Source: Chitinivibrionia bacterium (lineage in GTDB: Bacteria; Fibrobacterota; Chitinivibrionia; Chitinivibrionales; Chitinivibrionaceae). Taken from it: 37,035 bases of DNA. This document shows, piece by piece, positions 23,505 to 30,191 of this stretch (position 1 is the first letter of the stretch; each line of letters begins with the position of its first letter). Below the pieces are notes generated by a model that worked only from the letters and a program-made list of their open reading frames with translations, searched no databases and was not told where the DNA came from. Where the stretch lies: the NCBI GenBank assembly GCA_009779925.1, contig WRAZ01000020.1, positions 1 to 37,035 on the forward strand, in the 5' to 3' direction. Both the position numbers and the translations under genes were made by a program.

Positions 23505-25442
23505 TTATTTTGCTCCCTTAAACCGTAGCACAAGAATTGTAATATCATCCGATTGCTCTGCTCCGTCGGCAAATTTTTTTATTTCATTCTTCGTTTTTTC
23601 AACCAAATCTTTAAGCGGCAAACCCGAACTGTCATTTAATATTTTAAGCAAACGCTCATCGCCGAAAGGTTCGTTTTTCGCATTTAACGCTTCCGTTACG
23701 CCATCGGTGTATAAAAACAATTCGTCATCCGAATGTAAAATAACTTCGTTCTGCGCGTATGACGTATCTTGCATTCCTGCAAACACAAAACCGCTTCTTT
23801 TTATTCCCAGATAATCGTATTTGCCCTTACTGCGCAAAAGTGGCGGATTATGCCCCGCGTTCACAAATGTTAATTTTCCGTTCGACGTATCGAGATAGCC
23901 CATAAAGACGGTAGCAAACATACCCGCATCGTTAGTTTCGCAGAGTAAATTATTGACAAATTCAAATACTTCTTTAGGCTGTTTGCCTGCTTGGGCATTG
24001 TTTCTTATGAGTATTCGGGCAATCATCATAAACAGCACCGACGGAATACCCTTTCCGAATACGTCCGCAATAACCACGCCGAGCGTATCGGAATTAACCC
24101 AGAAGAAATCATAGAAATCTCCGCTAACTTCTTTTGCAGGCAACATATTCGCATAAATATCGAAGCCCGTACAGTTTTGGAATGGTGTGGAAACACGAGG
24201 CAACACGCTTTTTTGTATTTGCATTGCAATGTCTAATTCTGTGGAAATTCGCTCTTTTTCCGCTTGCTCTTTTGCGTTTTGTTTAATAGACGCATCAAGT
24301 TCAACTGCCATTTTATTGAAAGCCGCGGCAAGCATTCCGATTTCGTCTTTTGAAGTGATTTTTATCCGTTTGTCCAGATTTCCGCCGCCAAGTTCATTAA
24401 CGTCCGAAATTAAACGGGCAATCGGCTTATTTACCAATACTGCGATTAACCAATACACACAAAACAACATTATGAGCGCAACAAATATCTTTATCATAGC
24501 AAGCATTTTTATGTGTGTTTCTATTTCGGCGAAAATTTCTTTTGCGGGAACGTGTATGGACAAAAGCCATCCGTTATCCATAAAACGGCTGAAAGTTATA
24601 TATGACTTACCATTCAATTCAAAGGTTTCGGCGTTTATGTCCAAAGGAAGTACGCTCAGTTCGTCTCCTTCGCAGTTCATAGTAAGAGTATTCGATATAA
24701 TAAAATCTTTTTCGGGGTCGGACAATACCGCAAAACTTCCTTCCGAAGGTTTTATTGCTATTAATTTTTCAATAACTTCGCTTATTCTCCAATCGACCGT
24801 CGATAAAGCAACCAAAGTTCCGTATTCATCGAACACGCCCGCACCCGCGGTAACCATAAGCGCAAATGTACCCGAATCATCAATATAAGGACGAGTCCAG
24901 ACAACCTCGTTGGGTCTTTGCAGGAGACGTGCGATTTCTATATACCATCCCGAGTTAAAATAATTATAATTATTTTCAACAAGAGTAAAATCTTCCATTT
25001 CGATTTCACCCGACTCTCCTATAAACGCATAAACGCCAGCCTGTCGCACATAAGAGTCAAAACGAGACGGCTCAAACCAAAATCCGACTCCGATGGCTAC
25101 CTCTGTGTTTTTCATAATCTGATATGCAATTCTTTCGCCCAAAGACCTCGACTTGCATTCGAGAGCCATCTTCGCCCCCGAAGCGGCAAACAATGCCGAC
25201 TGCCCTATTTTGGCTATTACTTTGTTTACCGCTTCCGTTTCAAACTCGACTTCTTTTCTCACGTTTTCGAGACGCAAGTTTTTGTAGTCGGATATTGCCG
25301 AATGTGAATACCAAGCAAATGCTAAAACCAAAACAAAGAAAAATCCCAAAACAATAGAAATAATTTTAAATCTTACGGATATAAAACCTTTTTCTCTCGG
25401 AATAGCATTTTTTGTTGATTTTTTGTCTATAATAATACTCAT
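23505..25442 (-). CDS. Sensor PP2C (SpoIIE/RsbU-type) serine phosphatase, paralogue 2
   Basis: A 645-residue paralogue of the phosphatase at 19659-21578, with the same order: TM1 near 28-50, a dCache-like periplasmic sensor ([23 protein letters not shown]), TM2 near 315-340, HAMP, short coiled coil and PP2C domain. The metal-binding blocks [24 protein letters not shown] and SDDITI are kept. The DVSGKG motif reads DVFGKG; the aspartate is present but the serine has become phenylalanine, so activity may be altered. No STAS gene lies directly beside it; the nearest are at 21595-21918 and 26835-27368. The next gene, 44 bases on, is ahcY. ATG behind AGGGGCGGCTAATT. Confidence 0.92.
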   Translation of the reverse strand: MSIIIDKKSTKNAIPREKGFISVRFKIISIVLGFFFVLVLAFAWYSHSAISDYKNLRLENVRKEVEFETEAVNKVIAKIGQSALFAASGAKMALECKSRSLGERIAYQIMKNTEVAIGVGFWFEPSRFDSYVRQAGVYAFIGESGEIEMEDFTLVENNYNYFNSGWYIEIARLLQRPNEVVWTRPYIDDSGTFALMVTAGAGVFDEYGTLVALSTVDWRISEVIEKLIAIKPSEGSFAVLSDPEKDFIISNTLTMNCEGDELSVLPLDINAETFELNGKSYITFSRFMDNGWLLSIHVPAKEIFAEIETHIKMLAMIKIFVALIMLFCVYWLIAVLVNKPIARLISDVNELGGGNLDKRIKITSKDEIGMLAAAFNKMAVELDASIKQNAKEQAEKERISTELDIAMQIQKSVLPRVSTPFQNCTGFDIYANMLPAKEVSGDFYDFFWVNSDTLGVVIADVFGKGIPSVLFMMIARILIRNNAQAGKQPKEVFEFVNNLLCETNDAGMFATVFMGYLDTSNGKLTFVNAGHNPPLLRSKGKYDYLGIKRSGFVFAGMQDTSYAQNEVILHSDDELFLYTDGVTEALNAKNEPFGDERLLKILNDSSGLPLKDLVEKTKNEIKKFADGAEQSDDITILVLRFKGAK

Positions 25443-25493
25443 AATTAGCCGCCCCTAATAACTTAAATTTTTGAATATACTTTTAATTTTCCG

Positions 25494-25515
25494 CCGATAA
25501 TATAATATTTGGGCG
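25494..25515 (-). promoter_or_regulatory. Promoter-like AT motif upstream of the phosphatase-ahcY operon
   Basis: Minus strand reads GCCCAAATATTATATTATCG within this interval, ending about 51 bases before the ATG. It belongs to the recurring motif class. Confidence 0.5.
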
Positions 25516-25590
25516 ACGCTCGCTTCCCCTTTTTTTTCAATTTTCGCGAAAAAAGCGCAATTTTGACAATAGACGCCTCCCTTATTGTCC

Positions 25591-25610
25591 GGTAAAATTA
25601 GTATTTTATG
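25591..25610 (+). promoter_or_regulatory. Promoter-like AT motif upstream of the exported protein gene
   Basis: Plus strand reads GGTAAAATTAGTATTTTATG, preceded by TTGTCC, and ends 27 bases before the ATG at 25638. It matches the TAGTATTTTAT form of the motif. Confidence 0.45.
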
Positions 25611-25637
25611 TAAAATAATCGATAAAAAAGGTAATAA

Positions 25638-26831
25638 ATGATAAAAAAATGCATAATCTCGACAATAATCGCCTCTTTGCTTTTTTGTAAAATCGCCTTT
25701 GCAATATCGGTGAGCGAGATTACTCCTGTTCACGTATCCTCCGAAATGCTCGAAAACATTATCGCAGAAATAGCCGTTTCTATTGAGCCGTACGCAAGTT
25801 CTTGGACTTCGGATTGGCAACACGCCGTTTCAAAGCAAGAAGTCGAAGAGCGAATAATGTCAAAACTCGACGAACTGAACTCTCGCGTCTGGGCAGACGA
25901 CTTGTGGACAATTTACTTTTTAGAGGCGCTTCTTTGGCACTATTATTATCAATTAGAAAACGAAGAGGGATTTTTCGCCGCCGACTCCATCGTCCGAATT
26001 TTAAAGCAAGATTTTCCGCAAAGATACCAGTCCTTTTGGCTCAGCGGAGTAAATAAAATTAAAGCGGGAAGAGTTGGAGACGGCTTCAGGATTTTAGATT
26101 CTCTTTACGTAAACGCCCCCGTATCTTCCTCGTTTTTAGAGCAATATTCAAAGCTATCGCGCCTTTGCTTTATCCCCCGAAATTTTGGACGAACTTATAA
26201 TCAAAGCGACATATCGAGAGGCTACTTTCACTTTTCACAAAAAGAAAGAAGTCCCATATCTTCATCTTGGGAAAGCAGAGAACAAGACGGAAGGGTAAGC
26301 TTTATATTTACGGAAGAATACCGATTTGCCGAATTTTTATCTTTAGCGCCGCCAAGATTATTCCCCGACAAAGAGCCAAATCTCAACATAGAAATACACG
26401 AAATTTTTTTGCAAAAAATCCGAAATCCGTTGCTTTGGGACCCCGCAAGAGCTGCGCTTCACCCTGCAAGATACCAAATTATTATCGACCGAAACAAGCA
26501 ACATCTTTCTCTTTTTGAATACCTTTTTGAGATAGTTTACGGCAGGTTCGACTATGCCTCCGAAATAAGACCGCCTTTTCACAGAGACGGAATTTCGGTA
26601 CGAGGCGGAAAGTTTAATGTAATCAGAGGCGTATCGGGGCAATCGGTGGTTTACACGCTTTTTGACAGCGAAACATTCGGAAATACAGAGCAGTTTTTCA
26701 CCACTCCAAACACGCTTAAAGGCGCAGAACCCATAAAAAGCCGCATACTCATAACTTTAGAAACCACTCAGAGAATGGAACCCAAAGCGCTCAACCTTTA
26801 TATTGATATAATAAACGGAAATTTCAGATGA
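25638..26831 (+). CDS. Exported protein of unknown function
   Basis: A 397-residue protein with a Sec signal peptide (residues 1-22, IISTIIASLLFCKIAFA, cleavage near A22). I do not recognise a family. The first half is mostly helical and rich in tryptophan and tyrosine (WADDLWTIYFLEALLWHYYYQ near 88-108), resembling TPR-like solenoids that keep count of processed items. The second half is mixed, with RPPFHRDGISVRGG and a beta-rich end. ATG with AAAAAAGGTAAT before it. It stands alone on the plus strand and converges with the STAS gene at 26835, with 3 bases between the stop codons and no visible terminator. Confidence 0.7.
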   Translation: MIKKCIISTIIASLLFCKIAFAISVSEITPVHVSSEMLENIIAEIAVSIEPYASSWTSDWQHAVSKQEVEERIMSKLDELNSRVWADDLWTIYFLEALLWHYYYQLENEEGFFAADSIVRILKQDFPQRYQSFWLSGVNKIKAGRVGDGFRILDSLYVNAPVSSSFLEQYSKLSRLCFIPRNFGRTYNQSDISRGYFHFSQKERSPISSSWESREQDGRVSFIFTEEYRFAEFLSLAPPRLFPDKEPNLNIEIHEIFLQKIRNPLLWDPARAALHPARYQIIIDRNKQHLSLFEYLFEIVYGRFDYASEIRPPFHRDGISVRGGKFNVIRGVSGQSVVYTLFDSETFGNTEQFFTTPNTLKGAEPIKSRILITLETTQRMEPKALNLYIDIINGNFR

Positions 26832-26834
26832 TTA

Positions 26835-27368
26835 TTATTTTCGCCTGCTGTCCTTTTTGAGTTGCTCTACAACCGACTCAAATTTAATCTGATTTCCATC
26901 GCTCAGACCGTGCAAAACTTTGTGCATTTCGAGCATTATTTCCGAAATCTCCTGTTTGGTCGCTTCTTCTTTCGGAAGGTTTTTATAATCGTCATTCTCA
27001 TACCAATCGTAAGCGCATTTACCTCCGCCGCAAAAATGCACGTCATAAAGCGTATTTATATCAACATCGTTGATAGCATTGTAAATCTTTGAAGGCTCTT
27101 TGTAGAAAATCACCGGTTTTTTTGCGCCTTTTTGTGTCTGAATTCTGGCAATTTGCCCTAAAATGCCTACATTTGTACTGTCTATGTAGTCGCAATCTTG
27201 CGTATCTATGATAATGTCTGATATTTTTTCATCTGTAAGTTTGGTATTTACAAACTCAATAAACCCCTTTGCACTTGAATCGTATCTGAGATCGCCGACA
27301 AGTTTAATTCGGCAAATCCCATTATCATCAATGTTTACCAGAACACCGCTGTCTTTTAGGTTGCTCAT
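26835..27368 (-). CDS. STAS domain protein with C-terminal extension
   Basis: A 177-residue protein. Residues 10-110 form a STAS domain: CRIKLVGDLRYDSSAKGF, then DIIIDTQDCDYIDSTNVGILGQIARI, where the serine of IDST is the likely phosphorylation site. The remaining 65 residues contain FCGGGKCAYDWYEND and a helical, charged end, which is not part of the standard fold and may bind a partner. It probably works in partner switching; the PP2C phosphatases nearby are candidates for its phosphatase. It starts 30 bases after hslO, with GGAGGG ten bases before the ATG, so it shares the hslO transcript. Confidence 0.85.
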   Translation of the reverse strand: MSNLKDSGVLVNIDDNGICRIKLVGDLRYDSSAKGFIEFVNTKLTDEKISDIIIDTQDCDYIDSTNVGILGQIARIQTQKGAKKPVIFYKEPSKIYNAINDVDINTLYDVHFCGGGKCAYDWYENDDYKNLPKEEATKQEISEIMLEMHKVLHGLSDGNQIKFESVVEQLKKDSRRK

Positions 27369-27398
27369 AATAATCTGTCCCTCCGTTTTGAGTTAATT

Positions 27399-28283
27399 TT
27401 ACTCTTTTGCATCCTCGTGTAGAGAAATATAATACAACATTTGGCAAAATTCACATTTAATTTCTAAATCTTCGTTTTTCTCCAACATTTCCGCTCTTGT
27501 TTTGTCATCCAAAACACTCAGGGCGTTCATTGCGGCGTCCCTGCTGCAAGTGCATTCAAAAAGCAAATCATTGACTTCTAAAATCTTATATTTTACACCC
27601 GAAAATATTTTATCTGTTATGTCTTGCGGCGATTTTTTTTCGAGAAGCATAGAATTTATTGAAAAATTTTGCGCCGCCTCGGCAACTTGTTCGAGTTCTA
27701 ATTGCTCTTTTGCGCCGTTTCCTCCGTCTTGCGGTATCTGTTGTATCAAATATCCGCCCGAAACCTCGACCGCGCTGTTGTCGGCATTAGGAATAGTCGA
27801 AATCGCCAATGCTGTCGGGATTTGCTCCGATTGCGTAAAATAATAAGCAATATCCGCCGCAATGTTGCCCGTTTCGCAGTTTATAGTTCCCGAATATGGC
27901 TCTTTTAGCCCCAAATCCTTGCTCACCGTAAGTAAAGACGCCACTCCTATCGCCTCGTTTATCTGCGTTATCACATCTTTATCCGCCACAAATTCGGTTT
28001 TCGGATTAGCTGTATATCCTCGAATTTTTCCGTTTGCCGTCGCTTCCGCCACTGCCTTTCCGATAACTCCGTTTCCCCGAAACAAAAGCGAAAGCCGCTC
28101 ATCTTCTCCTTTGAGCGTCGCCGCACAAAGCCCTGCCGCAGTAAGCACGTTTCCGAGAATTATCCCCGAAAGCGCGGCAGGCTCCTGAATTTTATAAGCG
28201 CTGTTTACGGTATCGGTGGTAATTGCAACATAAGCCCTAATAGTCCCCGACTCCGAAATCGCCTTTATCAATTTATCAGCCAT
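27399..28283 (-). CDS. hslO: Redox-regulated chaperone Hsp33
   Basis: A 294-residue cytoplasmic chaperone activated by oxidation and unfolding. The N-terminal domain has the family pattern (SGTIRAYVAITTDTVNSA, LLFRGNGVIGKAVAEA, GRIRGY-like KIRGYTANP). The C-terminal zinc switch is complete: CTCSRD near residues 245-250 and CEFC near 277-280. When its zinc is lost and disulfides form, Hsp33 holds unfolded proteins. Being co-transcribed with a STAS protein is unusual and may tie oxidative stress to partner switching (inference). ATG behind TTAGGAAAAATA. A promoter-like motif is at 28323-28343. Confidence 0.95.
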   Translation of the reverse strand: MADKLIKAISESGTIRAYVAITTDTVNSAYKIQEPAALSGIILGNVLTAAGLCAATLKGEDERLSLLFRGNGVIGKAVAEATANGKIRGYTANPKTEFVADKDVITQINEAIGVASLLTVSKDLGLKEPYSGTINCETGNIAADIAYYFTQSEQIPTALAISTIPNADNSAVEVSGGYLIQQIPQDGGNGAKEQLELEQVAEAAQNFSINSMLLEKKSPQDITDKIFSGVKYKILEVNDLLFECTCSRDAAMNALSVLDDKTRAEMLEKNEDLEIKCEFCQMLYYISLHEDAKE

Positions 28284-28322
28284 TATTTTTCCTAATAATT
28301 AAAATTCAATAAAATTTTGCGC

Positions 28323-28343
28323 GAACAAAATAATTTATGCCAC
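28323..28343 (-). promoter_or_regulatory. Promoter-like AT motif upstream of hslO-STAS
   Basis: Minus strand reads GTGGCATAAATTATTTTGTT, ending 39 bases before the hslO start codon and lying only a few bases after the last flagellin terminator. Confidence 0.5.
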
Positions 28344-28349
28344 AATAAA

Positions 28350-28559
28350 AAAGGCAAAAAAAAGAACAAGCGCAACAACAACGCCTGTTCTTAAAAAAAA
28401 TAAGGGACAAGCACAAAATAACAACAGAAAGTGCCTGCCCCTGATGAAGATGGTGCAAAATAACAAAAAAAGCACCTTCCCCAATGAAGCGAATATAAAA
28501 ACATGGAATATACCCGCTCCGATAAAGAACAGGCGGCAACAACTCCGCCTGCTCTCTTT
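28350..28559 (-). terminator. Array of four hairpins after the flagellin gene, the last two strong terminators
   Basis: The 310-bp gap between fliC and hslO holds four stem-loops on the minus strand. D (28559-28524) has CAGGCGG / CCGCCTG. C (28479-28446) has GGTGC / GCACC extended by GAAG / CTTC. B (28440-28404) has GGGCAGGCAC pairing with GTGCTTGTCC through G-U pairs, then a T-rich run. A (28392-28362) has AAGAACAGGCG / CGCTTGTTCTT, then eight T. B and A are classic Rho-independent terminators. Stems D, B and A share CAGGC on the left and (C/T)TGT(T/C)C on the right, and loops share TTGTTGTT or TTGTTATTTT, which suggests duplication of one terminator. Confidence 0.8.
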
Positions 28560-28593
28560 GAAAAATAACAAAACATATAACAACAATAACCTA

Positions 28594-29433
28594 TTAACGA
28601 AGAAGCGACAATACTCCTTGAGTAGAAGCGTTCGCCTGAGCCAACATCGACGTTGCAGATTGTGTAAGAATCTGATTTGTGGTGAATTTCGATGCTTGAA
28701 GCGCAAAGTCCACGTCTCTGATTTGACTTTCCGCCGCCTGCTGGTTGACAATCGACGTCGTAAGGTTGTTAACTGTGCTTTCCAAACGATTTACCAAAGC
28801 ACCGATTTCCGCACGCGATTTACTCAAATTTTCTATTGCAGTGTCCAACTCACCAATCGTTTCAACGGCTTCATCTTGTGTAGCAACTCCGGCTAAGTCA
28901 TCAACCCCTAATCCTTCTGCTGTTACATCACCATAATCCACTTTAATTTGGTTGTCAGCACTATCGTTTGCGCCAACTTGCAAATCATTACCGTTAAAGA
29001 AGGTATCTCCACCATCGCCGTCGCAGAAAAGAGTTATACCGTTAAATTCGGTATTATCGATAATTCTCTCAATCTCTTCCGTCAACGCATCAAATTCTAA
29101 CTGCGAATAACCACGTTCGGTATCGCTGTAAGTCGTGTTTGCCGCCTGAACTGCAAGCTCTCTCATTCTCTGCAAAATATTATGGATTTCGTTCATTGCG
29201 CCTTCTGCAATGTTAAGTGCGCTTATACCGTCAAGCGCATTTCTTTTTGCCTGCTGTTGTCCTCTGACTTGAGTACGCAAGCCTTCCGAAATCGCTAAGC
29301 CTGCCGCGTCGTCGCTTGCTCTGTTAATTCTGAGACCGGTTGACAACTTCTCAAGGTCTTTACCTACCGCTCTGTTGTTCATAAATAATGCACCCTGTGT
29401 ATGCATTGATGAAATGTTGTTGTTAATACGCAT
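28594..29433 (-). CDS. fliC: Flagellin
   Basis: A 279-residue flagellin, the filament subunit exported through the flagellar type III system. The N-terminal D0/D1 region is typical (MRINNNISSMHTQGAL, LSTGLRINRASDDAAGLAIS, ALNIAEGAMNEI, MRELAVQAAN), as is the C-terminus (RAEIGALVNRLE, DVDFALQASKFTTNQIL, SATSMLAQANA, GVLSLLR). The variable centre is short and acidic. ATG at 29433 with AAGGAG six bases upstream; that site lies in a hairpin loop. Upstream DNA contains two CsrA-like sites, a sigma-28-like promoter candidate and a perfect inverted repeat; four hairpins follow the gene. Only one flagellin gene is visible here. Confidence 0.97.
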   Translation of the reverse strand: MRINNNISSMHTQGALFMNNRAVGKDLEKLSTGLRINRASDDAAGLAISEGLRTQVRGQQQAKRNALDGISALNIAEGAMNEIHNILQRMRELAVQAANTTYSDTERGYSQLEFDALTEEIERIIDNTEFNGITLFCDGDGGDTFFNGNDLQVGANDSADNQIKVDYGDVTAEGLGVDDLAGVATQDEAVETIGELDTAIENLSKSRAEIGALVNRLESTVNNLTTSIVNQQAAESQIRDVDFALQASKFTTNQILTQSATSMLAQANASTQGVLSLLR

Positions 29434-29434
29434 A

Positions 29435-29450
29435 AAAGCCTCCTTGCTTT
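29435..29450 (-). promoter_or_regulatory. Probable CsrA site over the flagellin ribosome-binding site
   Basis: On the transcript AAAGC and GCUUU form a 5-bp stem with the loop AAGGAG, which is the Shine-Dalgarno sequence of fliC. GGA in a hairpin loop is what CsrA recognises, and binding here would block ribosomes. Confidence 0.65.
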
Positions 29451-29481
29451 ACCGCCTTAGCGGTTGTTAATTTAATTTTCA

Positions 29482-29500
29482 GTAGCACATCCTTGGCTAC
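29482..29500 (-). promoter_or_regulatory. Probable high-affinity CsrA site in the flagellin leader
   Basis: The transcript reads GUAGC-CAAGGAUGU-GCUAC: a 5-bp stem whose loop is CAAGGAUGU. This loop matches positions 4-12 of the selected CsrA consensus RUACARGGAUGU. It lies 32 bases upstream of the site over the ribosome-binding sequence, similar to the two-site arrangement of the Bacillus hag leader. Confidence 0.7.
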
Positions 29501-29507
29501 ATTCAAT

Positions 29508-29539
29508 TCATCGGACTTACTTACTTACTTAGAACTTTA
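29508..29539 (-). promoter_or_regulatory. fliC promoter: Sigma-28-like flagellin promoter candidate with tetranucleotide spacer
   Basis: Minus strand: TAAAGTTC (29539-29532), spacer TAAG x 4 (29531-29516), TCCGATGA (29515-29508). Compare the sigma-28 consensus TAAAGTTT-N11-GCCGATAA. The boxes fit well, but the spacer is 16 bases and not about 11, so one repeat unit fewer would be nearer the usual spacing. Predicted transcription would begin near 29501, immediately before the first CsrA site, which supports the position. Confidence 0.45.
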
Positions 29540-29584
29540 GTGTTTTGTTTTAAAAAGACTAAAGTTCTAAGTAAGTAAGTAAGT
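29515..29584. repeat. Perfect 27-bp inverted repeat with four-unit tetranucleotide ends
   Basis: Arms at 29515-29541 and 29558-29584 are exact reverse complements and enclose a 16-base AT-rich loop. The outer 16 bases of each arm are four ACTT (or AAGT) units; the inner part is AGAACTTTAGT. It sits between the divergent fliC and NlpE-like genes and overlaps the sigma-28-like candidate. The 286-bp intergenic region otherwise holds the fliC leader and the NlpE promoter. Confidence 0.9.
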
Positions 29585-29670
29585 ATTTTTGTAATTTTGT
29601 TGTTTTTGTTCCCGCTTGAGTGTAGAAGTTCAACGATTTTGCAATGTTATTGCTTTATGACGATTTTTTA

Positions 29671-29698
29671 TTGAGGCATAACGTATATTTATTATAGT
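29671..29698 (+). promoter_or_regulatory. Sigma-70-like promoter of the NlpE-like gene
   Basis: TTGAGG at 29671-29676 and TATAGT at 29693-29698 are 16 bases apart, 21 bases before the ATG. The ribosome-binding site AAAAAAGGAG follows directly. Confidence 0.55.
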
Positions 29699-29719
29699 AT
29701 AAGGAAAAAAGGAGAAATT

Positions 29720-30178
29720 ATGCAAACTAAAAAGGTTTTTTACAAACTTGCAATTTTTACTGTTTCGGTAATTGTGCTTATGTTTTTCTTAGTCGATAAA
29801 AAAAACATCGAAAACGAAGATTTTTCAGCTTACGAATACTTGATAACCTACCACAACTCACGCAACGCCTTGGATTGGTGGGGCGAATATGCGGGAGTTC
29901 TCCCCTGCGCCGACTGCGAAGGTATAGATACTCGAATTACGCTTAACAGAGACGAAACGTTTTTTCTGTTTTGGCAATATCTTTCAAAAAGCGACAGCGT
30001 TTTCAATTATTCGGGAACTTTTGTATGGAACGAAAGCGGCTCGGCTATAATCTTGGGCGCAGACAATTTCCCACAGCATTTTCAGGTCGGCGAAGGCAGA
30101 TTGTTTTTACTCGATAAAGACGGAAAGAGAATAAAAGGCGCGCTCGAAGACAAATACATTTTAACAAAGATTGATTGA
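29720..30178 (+). CDS. NlpE N-terminal domain-like exported or anchored protein
   Basis: A 152-residue protein with an N-terminal hydrophobic segment (residues 9-25) that is either a signal anchor or an uncleaved signal; there is no lipobox, unlike E. coli NlpE. Residues about 50-150 match the NlpE N-terminal fold: WWGEYAGVLPCADCEGIDTRITLNRD, with the conserved CxxC, and a beta-rich remainder with FNYSGTFVWNESGSAIIL. In E. coli NlpE signals envelope and copper stress to Cpx; here only the fold can be claimed. It precedes the Nfn fusion by 13 bases, so the two are probably co-transcribed from the promoter at 29671-29698. Confidence 0.82.
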   Translation: MQTKKVFYKLAIFTVSVIVLMFFLVDKKNIENEDFSAYEYLITYHNSRNALDWWGEYAGVLPCADCEGIDTRITLNRDETFFLFWQYLSKSDSVFNYSGTFVWNESGSAIILGADNFPQHFQVGEGRLFLLDKDGKRIKGALEDKYILTKID

Positions 30179-30191
30179 GAAAGAAAAAAAT

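Noticed and set aside
28335-28751. Hydrophobic 138-residue minus-strand frame, with overlapping shorter ones
   Set aside because: It runs from inside fliC through the terminator hairpin array; its leucine- and phenylalanine-rich look comes from the T-rich terminators.
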